Assembly: GCA_030596125.1 (NCBI GenBank)
Contig: JAUVKT010000016.1
Location: 1 to 39,469 of the forward strand
DNA length: 39,469 nucleotides
DNA from: Bacteroidales bacterium
GTDB taxonomy: Bacteria > Bacteroidota > Bacteroidia > Bacteroidales > VadinHA17
Reading direction: 5' to 3'
Part shown: positions 1 through 7,729 of the stretch, in pieces
How positions within the stretch are numbered: position 1 is the first letter of the stretch
Layout of the letters: each line of letters opens with the position of its first letter
The notes under the pieces: model-generated
Database searches by the model: none
What the model saw: the letters and a program-made list of their open reading frames with translations, nothing else
Told to the model about the DNA's origin: nothing
Made by a program: the position numbers and the translations under genes

Positions 1-193
1 CTCCGGCTGACCATGTTTCTGCTTCAATGGTCCTGGTGGTACGAGCACCATGGATTACCATTTTTGATATAACATGTCTTGTGTCGGATGACATATTCTG
101 ATCAATTCGATCGAGGATGGTCTCTCCTGATGGTTGAGCGAGGAGGAACCCCTGGATAAATATTGCTGCTATTAGTGCCGTAATTTTTTTCAT
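1..193 (-). CDS. LolA-like outer membrane lipoprotein-sorting protein, N-terminal part
   Basis: Reading the minus strand from the ATG at 193 gives a signal peptide (MKKITALIAAIFIQGFLLAQ) followed by a segment resembling the start of the periplasmic outer-membrane lipoprotein-sorting family (LolA-like fold), including the typical run MVIHGARTTRTIEAETW at about residues 46-62. Only the first 64 residues lie inside the window; the frame is open to base 1. Family members are periplasmic and are often encoded beside FtsX-type ABC permeases, as here: the permease gene ends 114 bases upstream. By inference it is the periplasmic carrier of that transporter. The leader before the ATG (about 194-206) is A-rich and matches leaders found at 9209 and 37900. 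The family call rests on a short stretch, so the function is tentative. Confidence 0.7.
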   Translation of the reverse strand, partial: MKKITALIAAIFIQGFLLAQPSGETILDRIDQNMSSDTRHVISKMVIHGARTTRTIEAETWSAG

Positions 194-217
194 TTGTTTA
201 TAATTTATTAATTTCTA

Positions 218-305
218 TGTCATTCTGATCCCGATTTATCGGGTGAAGAATCTGCGGCTTCAAATTTCGAGATCCATCAGTCGCTCTGCTCCTTCAGGAT
301 GACAT
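218..305. repeat. Dispersed Bacteroidota palindromic repeat (GTCATTCTGA type)
   Basis: The left end TGTCATTCTGA (219-229) and the right end TCAGGATGACA (294-304) are near-perfect inverted copies. Inside is a small hairpin, CCCGA-ttta-TCGGG, followed by GAAGAATCTGC. I recognise this layout from non-coding dispersed repeats in Bacteroidota genomes. It lies between two genes of the same operon and could act as an mRNA 3' stabilising structure, which is inference. A related element lies at 26941. Confidence 0.65.
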
Positions 306-307
306 TA

Positions 308-1582
308 TTATGCCTGTAGTTCCTTAAACAACTGCGCTGTCTGACGCTTGTAGATACCAATGCCTGCCAGCGCTGCTCCGAAAACCGTTGCAAGTATTCC
401 GGGGATAAACCCGATATAGTAAGTTTCAGGTGTGATTTTTGCCTTATATATCCCCGACATCATCATAGTAGACCCTTCAAGCATATCGCTGAAATCCATC
501 CCATTCTCAAGCAATCTGGCAAAAAACAGACCAATCGCTGTCCCTACAACTGATCCCACTATTCCAATTATAAGGGATTCGCTGATCAGACTCCTGTAAA
601 TATGACCCTTATGCTCTCCTATAGCCATTCTCAGACCCATTTCGCCATAGCGTCTTAACCCTCCAAGCAGTCCTGCATTCCAGAGGACGATTGCCATAGC
701 TGCGAGGAATATGGAAATGATAATGCTCTGCATGTAGCCCACCATATCAAGATATCCGGATAAAAGGTCATCCTGATCACTGAGTTTAACCATTACAGGT
801 GAAAACGTATCATCAGGATCTGTATTGGCCAGGTTAAACAGATTGGAAAATGCTTCAGCTTTCTCATCGTCATATTCACCATCAATGAAGTAACCAAGAA
901 TTTCACCAACAGTATCCTCCATATCCATCGCCATTCTGATGCCTGATATATCAGCCAAAATTCCGCCACGGTCAAGCACCGGAGCTCCAAACTTAATTGT
1001 TCCGCTGACTGTGAAATTGGTAATTGACATTGCTCCATACATGGTAGATGTGATTAGAGTAACCTGATCTCCGGGATTTACTTTCAACCTTTGCGAGAAC
1101 ACTTCACTTAGCAGTACTTCATCATATGAGTCAGGAAGTTCTCCTCTTACGAGATTGTTCTGTAAACTCAACCGTTCAACTTCATGGCTCTCTTCAGACA
1201 GCAGGTCAACAGCCATACCCATTGCAGGTCCCTGTTCCCTGGTCTCACCATTCTCATCCGGAGAGTCTATCAGTCCACCGAATCCAATACGTTCAACCCA
1301 GATCATATCCGGATATTTTAATTTCAGTTTGGACATAAAATCTGAGGCCTTCATCAAAGCCAGGTCATTTGGTTTCTGGTCTTTTATATCATTATACGCC
1401 TGGCTCATGATCTTCACATGTCCGGTTGCGAATTTGGAGTTAAAATCTATGATATCACCGAGTATACCTGTAATCCAGGCCTGCATCAGCACTGCCAGCA
1501 TTACACCCAGTGAAACTACAATGATTGGCAGAAGGCTTCTCTGGCGGTCTCTGATCAATCCTTTTATAAAAAAACGTAACAT
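308..1582 (-). CDS. ABC transporter permease, FtsX/LolC-LolE-MacB type
   Basis: The 424-residue protein has the FtsX-type plan: an N-terminal membrane segment at about 17-40, a large periplasmic (MacB_PCD-like) domain up to about residue 275, then three hydrophobic segments near 282-305, 330-355 and 390-412. The C-terminal cytosolic tail is short. Such permeases work as pairs with a LolD/MacB-type ATPase and move substrates out of the inner membrane or periplasm instead of pumping solutes across the membrane. The partner permease ends 21 bases upstream, the ATPase gene precedes that, and a LolA-like gene follows, so this is the second permease of one transporter. The likely substrate is a lipoprotein or other lipidated molecule, by analogy only; nothing in the sequence identifies it. 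Confidence 0.88.
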   Translation of the reverse strand: MLRFFIKGLIRDRQRSLLPIIVVSLGVMLAVLMQAWITGILGDIIDFNSKFATGHVKIMSQAYNDIKDQKPNDLALMKASDFMSKLKLKYPDMIWVERIGFGGLIDSPDENGETREQGPAMGMAVDLLSEESHEVERLSLQNNLVRGELPDSYDEVLLSEVFSQRLKVNPGDQVTLITSTMYGAMSITNFTVSGTIKFGAPVLDRGGILADISGIRMAMDMEDTVGEILGYFIDGEYDDEKAEAFSNLFNLANTDPDDTFSPVMVKLSDQDDLLSGYLDMVGYMQSIIISIFLAAMAIVLWNAGLLGGLRRYGEMGLRMAIGEHKGHIYRSLISESLIIGIVGSVVGTAIGLFFARLLENGMDFSDMLEGSTMMMSGIYKAKITPETYYIGFIPGILATVFGAALAGIGIYKRQTAQLFKELQA

Positions 1583-1603
1583 ATCTTTATTTTTAGTAAT
1601 AAG

Positions 1604-2776
1604 TTATTGGATTTTTCCCCTGATAGCATCATTGGGATTCATCTTTGCTATCTTCCTGGCCGGCATATAGCTCACGATAGCTGTGGTTATTGTTACCAGA
1701 ATTATTGTTCCTAATACCAGGGCCACACTGTAGGCCGGGATAATGGTTTCACTTATTGGGAGACCCATCTGATCAACACCTTCAGGCATTTTAAATCCTA
1801 CCTGTTTTAGTTTGAGTAGTAACGGTATCCCCCAGAGCGCTCCAATCACTAAAGCCATGATTGCATGCATAGTTCCTTCAATAGTAAAAACTCCAATTAC
1901 CTGTCTTCTTGTCATTCCCATAGCAATAAAAGTTCCTATCTCTTTCTGACGTCGGAATATTGAAAGAACCTGAGTGTCGAAGATCGCAAGCATAGCGAGT
2001 GCGAGCAGTATAAGGTACATAACAGCATTTCCAATTGATTTACCCTTAATCATCTTATCCATATCGGCCAGTAGTTCTGAGTGATCCCAGAAATCCCATC
2101 CTTCAAGGTCCAATTCACGATCGGTTTCATCTTTAACTATTATAAGAGTTGCTTCCTTTTCAGTGCCTATCATTGATTGCATGGTTTTCAATGGAATCCA
2201 TATCTGTCCTGCATCAATTGCCGGAACATTTGTCCTGAACACTCCTGTAATTTTTACCTCAACTGCATCAAACATTCCGTTTGCATCTCTCCAGCGCACT
2301 AGTACAAAGTCGCCGATGTTTACATCAATATCGACAGCCATACGGGATCCGATTATCGCCGGGATTTCATCGTTTTCAGCCACAAGTTTATTTGTTGGCA
2401 GGGCTACTACTTTCTGTGCTGCATTAATACCCTTAAGCATAATGGTTTTTAACCTGCCTTCAGGGTAAATTGTAGCCTGTGAAACGAGGACTGCTGCAAT
2501 ATTGCCCTTTTCAAAAGAGGGTAGTAACTTATCAGGGATTGTCCCATGTGCATCTTCGTAGGTGAATGGGTCGTAGGGATCGTAGGTTTCATACCTGTAT
2601 TGGCCCTGACCGTATTCCCACTCTATAGTGTCATGCCGGGCCTGTTTATTCCATCCCTGTATAATTCCATTCTGCATAATGATTACAACGTAGGCTACAG
2701 AAAGGATAAAGACATTAAGGAAGGTCCTGAGTCCTGCACCGAACAGGTTTTTAATTGCTAGTTTAACTGCTAACAT
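1604..2776 (-). CDS. ABC transporter permease, FtsX/LolC-LolE-MacB type
   Basis: This is the first of the two FtsX-family permeases in the operon. I place the start at the ATG at 2776 (MLAVKLAIKNLFG, 390 residues) and not at the upstream in-frame ATG at 2833, because a strong Shine-Dalgarno AGGAGG lies six bases before 2776 and the longer version would overlap the ATPase gene. The plan is an N-terminal membrane helix at about 17-35, a periplasmic domain, then membrane helices near 255-275, 310-330 and 350-375 with the FtsX core between them. The tail ends with the typical NPNDAIRGK. It probably pairs with the 308-1582 permease as a heterodimer, like LolC with LolE. Confidence 0.88.
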   Translation of the reverse strand: MLAVKLAIKNLFGAGLRTFLNVFILSVAYVVIIMQNGIIQGWNKQARHDTIEWEYGQGQYRYETYDPYDPFTYEDAHGTIPDKLLPSFEKGNIAAVLVSQATIYPEGRLKTIMLKGINAAQKVVALPTNKLVAENDEIPAIIGSRMAVDIDVNIGDFVLVRWRDANGMFDAVEVKITGVFRTNVPAIDAGQIWIPLKTMQSMIGTEKEATLIIVKDETDRELDLEGWDFWDHSELLADMDKMIKGKSIGNAVMYLILLALAMLAIFDTQVLSIFRRQKEIGTFIAMGMTRRQVIGVFTIEGTMHAIMALVIGALWGIPLLLKLKQVGFKMPEGVDQMGLPISETIIPAYSVALVLGTIILVTITTAIVSYMPARKIAKMNPNDAIRGKIQ

Positions 2777-2782
2777 AACGTG

Positions 2783-2788
2783 CCTCCT
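2783..2788 (-). promoter_or_regulatory. Shine-Dalgarno AGGAGG deciding the permease start
   Basis: The minus strand carries AGGAGG with six bases to the ATG at 2776, just after the TGA stop of the ATPase gene (2790-2792). Strong Shine-Dalgarno sites are uncommon in this window, so it supports the shorter start and independent re-initiation after the ATPase gene. Confidence 0.7.
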
Positions 2789-2789
2789 T

Positions 2790-3488
2790 TCAGTTTTTAA
2801 CAAGATTGTCTGCAACCACTTTGCCATCTTCAAGGCGAATAATCCGTCTCATGTATTTAATGACTTTGTCGTCGTGGGTTGCAAATAAAAATGTAGTATT
2901 CAATTCCTTGTTCAGTTTCTCCATGGTACGGAGAATATGGTGAGAGTTTTCTGCATCCAGGTTGGCTGTAGGCTCATCTGCGAGCACCATTTGCGGACGT
3001 TTTACCATAGCCCTGGCTATCGCTACCCGCTGTGATTCTCCTCCGGATAGCTGTTTTGGTTTAGATTTGATCTTATCGGTAAGACCTACCCATTCAAGTG
3101 CGTTCAGTACTGCTTTTTTTCGTCCGGATGAAGTCATTTTCAAAAGGAGCAGGGGAAACTCTACATTTTCATATACCGTGTAAACCTGCATCAGGTTATA
3201 AGTTTGAAATATGAAACCCAGGTGCTGTTTTCTTAATGTTGAAGCTCTTTTTGCGCTTATCCCCCGCATGGAAGTATCCATCACAATGACATCTCCTTCC
3301 GAAGGATTGTCGAGTGAACCGATAATATTCAGCATGGTGGTTTTTCCGGAACCACTGGGTCCAACGAGACCGGTAAACTCCCCGGTTTCAATTTTAAGAT
3401 TAATATCTTCCAGGGCCGTAAAATGGCCTCCACCAATCGGGAATCGCTTGACAAGATTATCGATGGTGATAATTGTACCGTTTTTCAT
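2790..3488 (-). CDS. ABC transporter ATP-binding protein, LolD/MacB type
   Basis: The 232-residue nucleotide-binding subunit has all the ABC motifs: Walker A GPSGSGKT at 43-50, Q-loop Gln95 in FIFQTYNLM, signature LSGGESQR at 147-154, Walker B MVLADEP at 167-173, and switch His205. The IFQTYNLM and ESQRVAIARAMV context is that of the LolD/MacB/FtsE subgroup, which energises FtsX-type permeases from the cytosolic side. It is followed after 13 bases by the first permease and is preceded by the barrel gene, all in the same direction. It is an intact, full-length subunit and the least ambiguous gene of the operon. Confidence 0.95.
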   Translation of the reverse strand: MKNGTIITIDNLVKRFPIGGGHFTALEDINLKIETGEFTGLVGPSGSGKTTMLNIIGSLDNPSEGDVIVMDTSMRGISAKRASTLRKQHLGFIFQTYNLMQVYTVYENVEFPLLLLKMTSSGRKKAVLNALEWVGLTDKIKSKPKQLSGGESQRVAIARAMVKRPQMVLADEPTANLDAENSHHILRTMEKLNKELNTTFLFATHDDKVIKYMRRIIRLEDGKVVADNLVKN

Positions 3489-3513
3489 TGTTTCTAAGTT
3501 TATAATGATGCTT

Positions 3514-3545
3514 ATTGTTTAATCGTTTAATTGTTTAATCGTTAA
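3514..3545. repeat. 16-bp tandem direct repeat
   Basis: Two adjacent 16-base units, ATTGTTTAATCGTTTA and ATTGTTTAATCGTTAA, differ at one base. They lie between the barrel gene and the ATPase gene of the operon. No function is evident. Confidence 0.7.
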
Positions 3546-3558
3546 GTCGTTTGCTTTG

Positions 3559-3578
3559 TCCGCTGTAGCTTTAGCGGA
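3559..3578. repeat. Inverted repeat TCCGCT/AGCGGA
   Basis: TCCGCT and AGCGGA flank an 8-base loop, forming a six-base-pair stem in the barrel-ATPase gap. No T-run follows on the minus strand, so it does not look like an intrinsic terminator. It may be a dispersed intergenic repeat. Confidence 0.5.
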
Positions 3579-3602
3579 AGCGGGTCGTTCGTCATTCTAT
3601 AT

Positions 3603-4742
3603 TTAATGATTATAGACTACCATAATTTGTATTCCTGCTCCGTTAAATAGTGACGGGCCAGAGTCAAAATCAAAAATTTTAAATTTCTGAGGATTCCGGA
3701 ATCCCATTATATAGTAGCTAAACCTGTCGTAGGTTAAACCCATGTTCAGGAAACTGTATAGCTCATCACTTTCCCAGTCATAATAGATTATAGTTGATAT
3801 ATTGGCTGTTAATGAGACAGGGTAACTTGCAGACAAACTTGTAAAACTCACGGACAGATCATTACCGAACAGTTCATCTGATGATTGGTATATAAAGTGT
3901 TCGGTCATTAAGTTAAGTCCGTTTCCTAAGCCAAAAGTATAATCAGCTCCTGCTGTTAGCATGTTGGTGTATGGGTAGTCCCAGCCATGTTCCTGAAATT
4001 TTACAACATCTTCAACCCACAATCCTATTCCAAGATCAGCTTTAATGTCAATTCCAATCCTGTTTTCAGGAAAAACAATATCGTCTGTGTATCCTGTAAA
4101 TTCAGCAGGCAAAGTGGCTTCTCTGTTATGGTAAGAGATTCCTATCTCTGCTCCCGGAAGAGGAAGTTGTATGCGTCCGCCAAATTCTACTCTGGCATTT
4201 AACGATTCATAAATCTCCCAGCCTTTAGTATTCTTATTACCATAAAGTCCCCATAGCCAGATATTGATATTATTAAGAGTGTAATACCTTCCAAGCACAC
4301 CGTAGACACCGTCTGTGAGGTTGAGCGGATCCCTCGGATCAATTCTGTCGAACCACATTAATGGCCGTAAAATTGTAGCCGATCCAAAGTTAATCTTCTG
4401 TAATCCTGCCCGGATCTCAAACTGTTCGCCTGAGAATTTCATCCACATCCGATATGGTTTTATCTTACCGTACAACTTATCTTCATCAGTCGGATTGGTG
4501 TAGCTGCCTGCCAGGTTTGCAGAAAACTCTCCTTCAAAACTAAATTTCTCCTTTACCGGTAAATAAAATTTCATTTCAGGAATATACCTTAATCCTGTTT
4601 GACAGGCCCATTCACTGCTTTTTCCAAATGTTGACCATCCAACAGCCATACCTTTGAAATCAAGATCCTGTGAACAGATATTGGAAATCCCAACACTTAA
4701 CAGGGTCACAATCAGGAAAAAAATATTGGTTGACTGTTTCAT
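3603..4742 (-). CDS. Predicted outer-membrane beta-barrel protein
   Basis: The 379-residue protein has a signal peptide of about 25 residues (ending ISNICSQ). The remainder is rich in alternating hydrophobic/polar strands with aromatic girdle residues, and ends in a strand-like stretch (IQIMVVYNH), as expected for a barrel. The segment RAGLQKINFGSATILRP followed by DRIDPRDPLN recalls DUF1302-type barrels, whose members carry a similar Arg-x-Gly-x-Gln and Asp-x-x-x-Pro-x-Asp pattern; this likeness is from memory and not proven. It lies five bases downstream of the TetR gene and upstream of the ABC genes, so it may be the outer-membrane end of the transport route. I do not recognise a named family with certainty. 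Confidence 0.7.
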   Translation of the reverse strand: MKQSTNIFFLIVTLLSVGISNICSQDLDFKGMAVGWSTFGKSSEWACQTGLRYIPEMKFYLPVKEKFSFEGEFSANLAGSYTNPTDEDKLYGKIKPYRMWMKFSGEQFEIRAGLQKINFGSATILRPLMWFDRIDPRDPLNLTDGVYGVLGRYYTLNNINIWLWGLYGNKNTKGWEIYESLNARVEFGGRIQLPLPGAEIGISYHNREATLPAEFTGYTDDIVFPENRIGIDIKADLGIGLWVEDVVKFQEHGWDYPYTNMLTAGADYTFGLGNGLNLMTEHFIYQSSDELFGNDLSVSFTSLSASYPVSLTANISTIIYYDWESDELYSFLNMGLTYDRFSYYIMGFRNPQKFKIFDFDSGPSLFNGAGIQIMVVYNH

Positions 4743-4747
4743 TACAT

Positions 4748-5332
4748 TTAAGATTCTTTTCTTGGTAAAATACCATAGAAATAGAAATTCATCAGTTCTA
4801 ATATCATATCCTGTGCATCCGGATAGAGAGCCCTTAATGATGGATCGTCACTCATTGCAGTCAGGTGGTTAAGAAAATACATAATGAATTCCGGTTTTAT
4901 ATCTGCCCTGATATCTCCATTTTTCTGTGCAATTAAAATATCATTCATCATTATTGTAAGGCTTTCTTCTGTTTTTTGTTGCATGTAAGTTTTCAGTCCG
5001 GCATCTTCAAGATTATAAAAATCGCTTAGAAATTCATGGCTGATCTCTTTAGTGGATTCCATTTTTAGTACTACAAGATCAGAGACCTTATCCTTATAGT
5101 TTTTGTCACTGGCCATAATACTGTTGTATTTGCTAACCGATTCATCGAAGATGCGATCAAGGATGTGTCTGACTAATATGTTTTTATTGGTAAAAAACTT
5201 ATAAAAGGTCATCTTACTAACATCGGCAGTAGCGCATATCTCCTCAATGGTTACCCTCTTTATTCCATGCTTCCAGAAGAGTGTTTTGGCAGTTTTGATA
5301 ATCTGAATGTACTTCTTATTATGCTTATTCAT
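4748..5332 (-). CDS. TetR/AcrR family transcriptional regulator
   Basis: I start this at the ATG at 5332 (MNKHNKKYIQIIKTAKTLF, 194 residues). The longer open frame adds 35 residues that would be translated across the promoter and lack TetR similarity. The N-terminal helix-turn-helix spans about residues 27-50 with the typical TIEEICATADVSKMTFYKFF; the rest is the helical ligand-binding and dimerisation domain. It is the first gene of the minus-strand operon, five bases before the barrel gene, so it most likely represses its own operon and is relieved by a substrate of the transporter. A short palindrome sits between the promoter and the start codon (5338-5348). Confidence 0.9.
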   Translation of the reverse strand: MNKHNKKYIQIIKTAKTLFWKHGIKRVTIEEICATADVSKMTFYKFFTNKNILVRHILDRIFDESVSKYNSIMASDKNYKDKVSDLVVLKMESTKEISHEFLSDFYNLEDAGLKTYMQQKTEESLTIMMNDILIAQKNGDIRADIKPEFIMYFLNHLTAMSDDPSLRALYPDAQDMILELMNFYFYGILPRKES

Positions 5333-5337
5333 AATTT

Positions 5338-5348
5338 GTATAATATAC
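5338..5348. promoter_or_regulatory. Candidate TetR operator palindrome
   Basis: GTATA-A-TATAC is a perfect palindrome with a one-base centre. It lies directly downstream of the predicted -7 element and upstream of the regulator's start, where an autorepressor would bind. In AT-rich DNA an 11-base palindrome can arise by chance. Confidence 0.35.
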
Positions 5349-5358
5349 GAATACGATA

Positions 5359-5390
5359 CAAATATACAATAAACGTATAATAATGTCAAA
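5359..5390 (-). promoter_or_regulatory. Bacteroidota-type promoter of the TetR-transporter operon
   Basis: On the minus strand TTTG (5387-5390) is followed after 20 bases by TATATTTG (5359-5366). This fits the Bacteroidota sigma consensus TTTG-N19-21-TAnnTTTG. Transcription would start near 5352, about 20 bases before the ATG. Confidence 0.65.
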
Positions 5391-5471
5391 TTATTCTGAT
5401 ATTTTTTTTCAACATTAACATAACTGATATATGGCATATCGGAGGAAAATAGTAGTTAATTACAATTTTGC

Positions 5472-5479
5472 TACTTTTG
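5472..5479 (+). promoter_or_regulatory. -7 promoter element before mltG
   Basis: TACTTTTG matches TAnnTTTG and lies 21 bases before the mltG ATG. I see no good TTTG at the expected upstream distance, so only the -7 half is supported. Confidence 0.4.
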
Positions 5480-5500
5480 TGAACCGAAAAATATGTGTGA

Positions 5501-6526
5501 ATGAAAAGACTATTTGTTTTATTTCTATATGTTGGAGTTATTATTGCTTTGCTTGTAGCTGTTACTTTGTACAAGTCATTATTAAAGCCTGTAAAAGTAT
5601 CAGAGGAGGGTATTGAAATATTTATTCCTGCTGGTTCGGAGTTTGAGGATGTTAAGAACATCTTGCGGTCAGAAAACCTTATTGTAAATGAGTCTGCCTT
5701 TGACTTACTTGCCAAAAGAAAGAATTACTCTGACAATGTGAAACCCGGCAGGTATATTATTTCAGATGAAATGAGCTATAACGATATAATGAATCTTCTC
5801 AGATCGGGAAACCAGACTCCGGTAGTTGTAACGTTCAACAATATCAGAACCCTCGAAGAACTCTCATCAAGGTTATCAGTCCACCTGCAGGCAGATTCGA
5901 CTGAGATATTGAGATTCTTATTAACTGAATCGAACTATACTAAAGATGGCTTTAAGAATGAGACAATTATTGCACTATTCATTCCTGATACATATGAAAT
6001 GTACTGGACTGACACCCCCGAGGATATTTACGTCAGGATGTTGCGGGAGTTTAATTTATTCTGGAGCGATAAAAGAAAGAAGCAGGCCGGGGAAATAGGT
6101 TTGACTCCAATTGAAGTAAGCATGCTGGCATCAATTGTTGACGATGAAGTGCTTAAAGAGGATGAGAAATCCAAAATAGCAGGAGTGTATTTGAACAGGC
6201 TGAAAATGAAAATGCCTTTGCAAGCATGCCCAACAATAAAATTTGCACTTAATGATTTTACGATCAGGAGGGTACTCAATGAGCACCTGATTATTGAATC
6301 ACCATATAATACATATAAATACAGGGGGTTGCCTCCCGGGCCTGTTAGATGTGCCACCAAATCGGGTATCAATGCAGTCCTTAATGCCGAGAAACACGAC
6401 TATCTCTATTTCGTGGCAAAGTATGATTTTTCAGGTTATCACCATTTCTCTAAAACACTCAGAGAGCATAATAATTACGCCAACCGTTATCAGTCCGAAC
6501 TGGATAGAATGAGGATTTACAATTAA
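5501..6526 (+). CDS. mltG: Endolytic murein transglycosylase MltG (YceG-like)
   Basis: The 341-residue protein has one N-terminal membrane anchor (about 4-24), a LysM-like region and the YceG catalytic domain. The motif ASIVDDE at 210-216 aligns with E. coli ASIIEKE, whose last Glu (E218) is catalytic, so Glu216 is the expected catalytic residue. Downstream landmarks are also present: QACPTIKFAL, the YNTYKYRGLPPGPV loop, and YLYFVAKYDFSGYHHFS. The enzyme cuts nascent glycan strands in the periplasm and sets their length. It stands alone on the plus strand and ends two bases short of the convergent murB stop. The length is normal and I see no damage. Confidence 0.95.
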   Translation: MKRLFVLFLYVGVIIALLVAVTLYKSLLKPVKVSEEGIEIFIPAGSEFEDVKNILRSENLIVNESAFDLLAKRKNYSDNVKPGRYIISDEMSYNDIMNLLRSGNQTPVVVTFNNIRTLEELSSRLSVHLQADSTEILRFLLTESNYTKDGFKNETIIALFIPDTYEMYWTDTPEDIYVRMLREFNLFWSDKRKKQAGEIGLTPIEVSMLASIVDDEVLKEDEKSKIAGVYLNRLKMKMPLQACPTIKFALNDFTIRRVLNEHLIIESPYNTYKYRGLPPGPVRCATKSGINAVLNAEKHDYLYFVAKYDFSGYHHFSKTLREHNNYANRYQSELDRMRIYN

Positions 6527-6528
6527 TC

Positions 6529-7542
6529 CTATACTATTTCAACCTCTTTTTTGAGCTCTATACCGAACCTCTGGTTTACTGATTCAATGATCCGTTCAGC
6601 AAGGTTAAGGATTTCAATTCCTGTGGCATTACCGTAATTAACAAGAACAAGTGCCTGTTTGTTATGGACACCTGCATCACCATCCCTGAATCCTTTCCAT
6701 CCGCACTCCTCTATTAGCCAGCCGGCCGGAATTTTTATATGATCCTCGTTGGTTTCATAGTATGGCATTTCCCGGTTTTTATGATGTGTCGACTTAAAGA
6801 GTTGCCTGTTGATAACCGGGTTTTTGAAGAAACTGCCTGCGTTACCTGTAATAGCCGGATCAGGTAATTTTTCTCCCCTTATCTCCATTACAGCTTGCCT
6901 GATGGTGTGGAGGCTCTTTTTACCTATTCTGTTAACCCTCTCTTCGAGGTTCCCATATTGAGTATTGAATTGATCAGGGTTCTTTATTAGATTAAAATAG
7001 ACCTTGCTGATAAAATATTTTCCTTTCAATTCATTTTTAAAAATGCTTTCCCTGTAGCTAAACCTGCAATCATTTGCAGAAAAGAGCTCAGCCTTTCCTG
7101 TGGAGAGCCTGATTGCTCTTACCGCCCGAAGGACATCCTTTATTTCACTTCCATAGGCCCCGATATTCTGAACGGGTGCAGCCCCTACTGTTCCGGGAAT
7201 AGAGGAGAGGTTTTCAACACCTCCCAGGTTAATATTAACGCACCATTCTACGAAACTATCCCAGGTTAGCCCGGCATCAGCGCTAACAACAATATTTCTG
7301 TTCTTCTCTTCAACAATATTGACTGAATTACAGGATGCATTAATAATTACACCATCGTAATCGGAGGTAAAGAGTATATTGCTCCCTGCACCAAGAATGA
7401 AATATTTTAGTCCCGATTTAACTGCTTGCTCTGCCGCAGCGAGTATATCCTCCTCGTTCCCGACAGAGATAAACCTTCTGGCCCTGACGTTAAAACCAAA
7501 GCTGTTGTATTCTTTTAAGGAGTAGTTATCGTAAATTTCCAT
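6529..7542 (-). CDS. murB: UDP-N-acetylmuramate dehydrogenase, type I
   Basis: The 337-residue cytosolic flavoenzyme makes UDP-MurNAc from enolpyruvyl-UDP-GlcNAc with NADPH. The FAD-binding region is visible (GAGSNILFTSDYDG at 51-64; SIPGTVGAAPVQNIGAYG at 114-131). Catalytic residues can be placed by alignment with E. coli: Ser237 in GSFFKNP donates the proton, Arg164 lies in SYRESIF, and the C-terminal Glu333 sits in LKKEVEIV. The SYRESIFK signature and the length put it in type I. It converges on mltG, so two peptidoglycan genes lie tail to tail with only two bases between stops. Confidence 0.96.
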   Translation of the reverse strand: MEIYDNYSLKEYNSFGFNVRARRFISVGNEEDILAAAEQAVKSGLKYFILGAGSNILFTSDYDGVIINASCNSVNIVEEKNRNIVVSADAGLTWDSFVEWCVNINLGGVENLSSIPGTVGAAPVQNIGAYGSEIKDVLRAVRAIRLSTGKAELFSANDCRFSYRESIFKNELKGKYFISKVYFNLIKNPDQFNTQYGNLEERVNRIGKKSLHTIRQAVMEIRGEKLPDPAITGNAGSFFKNPVINRQLFKSTHHKNREMPYYETNEDHIKIPAGWLIEECGWKGFRDGDAGVHNKQALVLVNYGNATGIEILNLAERIIESVNQRFGIELKKEVEIV

Positions 7543-7716
7543 TATTGTGCTTAAAACTTCATTAGTATATTATGTTGAATCACAAACCAATCTCAGGTCA
7601 CTCCTGCAGGGCAGGTTAAGTACCCATTAGTTACTGTAAATTTACTATTATTGATCCGGTTATCTATACAGGCAGAGTTATTTTATTTATGTTATAGACA
7701 ATGGATTGATTTGACC

Positions 7717-7724
7717 TATCTTTG
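7717..7724 (+). promoter_or_regulatory. -7 promoter element almost touching a start codon
   Basis: TATCTTTG fits TAnnTTTG and ends five bases before the ATG at 7730. If it is used, transcription would begin at or near the start codon, giving a leaderless or nearly leaderless mRNA. No matching TTTG is visible 19-21 bases upstream. Confidence 0.4.
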
Positions 7725-7729
7725 CTGAA

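Noticed and set aside
1155-1670. 171-codon plus-strand ORF opposite the two permease genes
   Set aside because: It lies antisense across both permeases and their gap, shows no domain, and its codons are the complement of well-conserved coding sequence.
5333-5437. Longer TetR N-terminus
   Set aside because: The extra residues would be encoded by the promoter and operator region and lack similarity to TetR proteins; the ATG at 5332 is followed at once by the expected helix.
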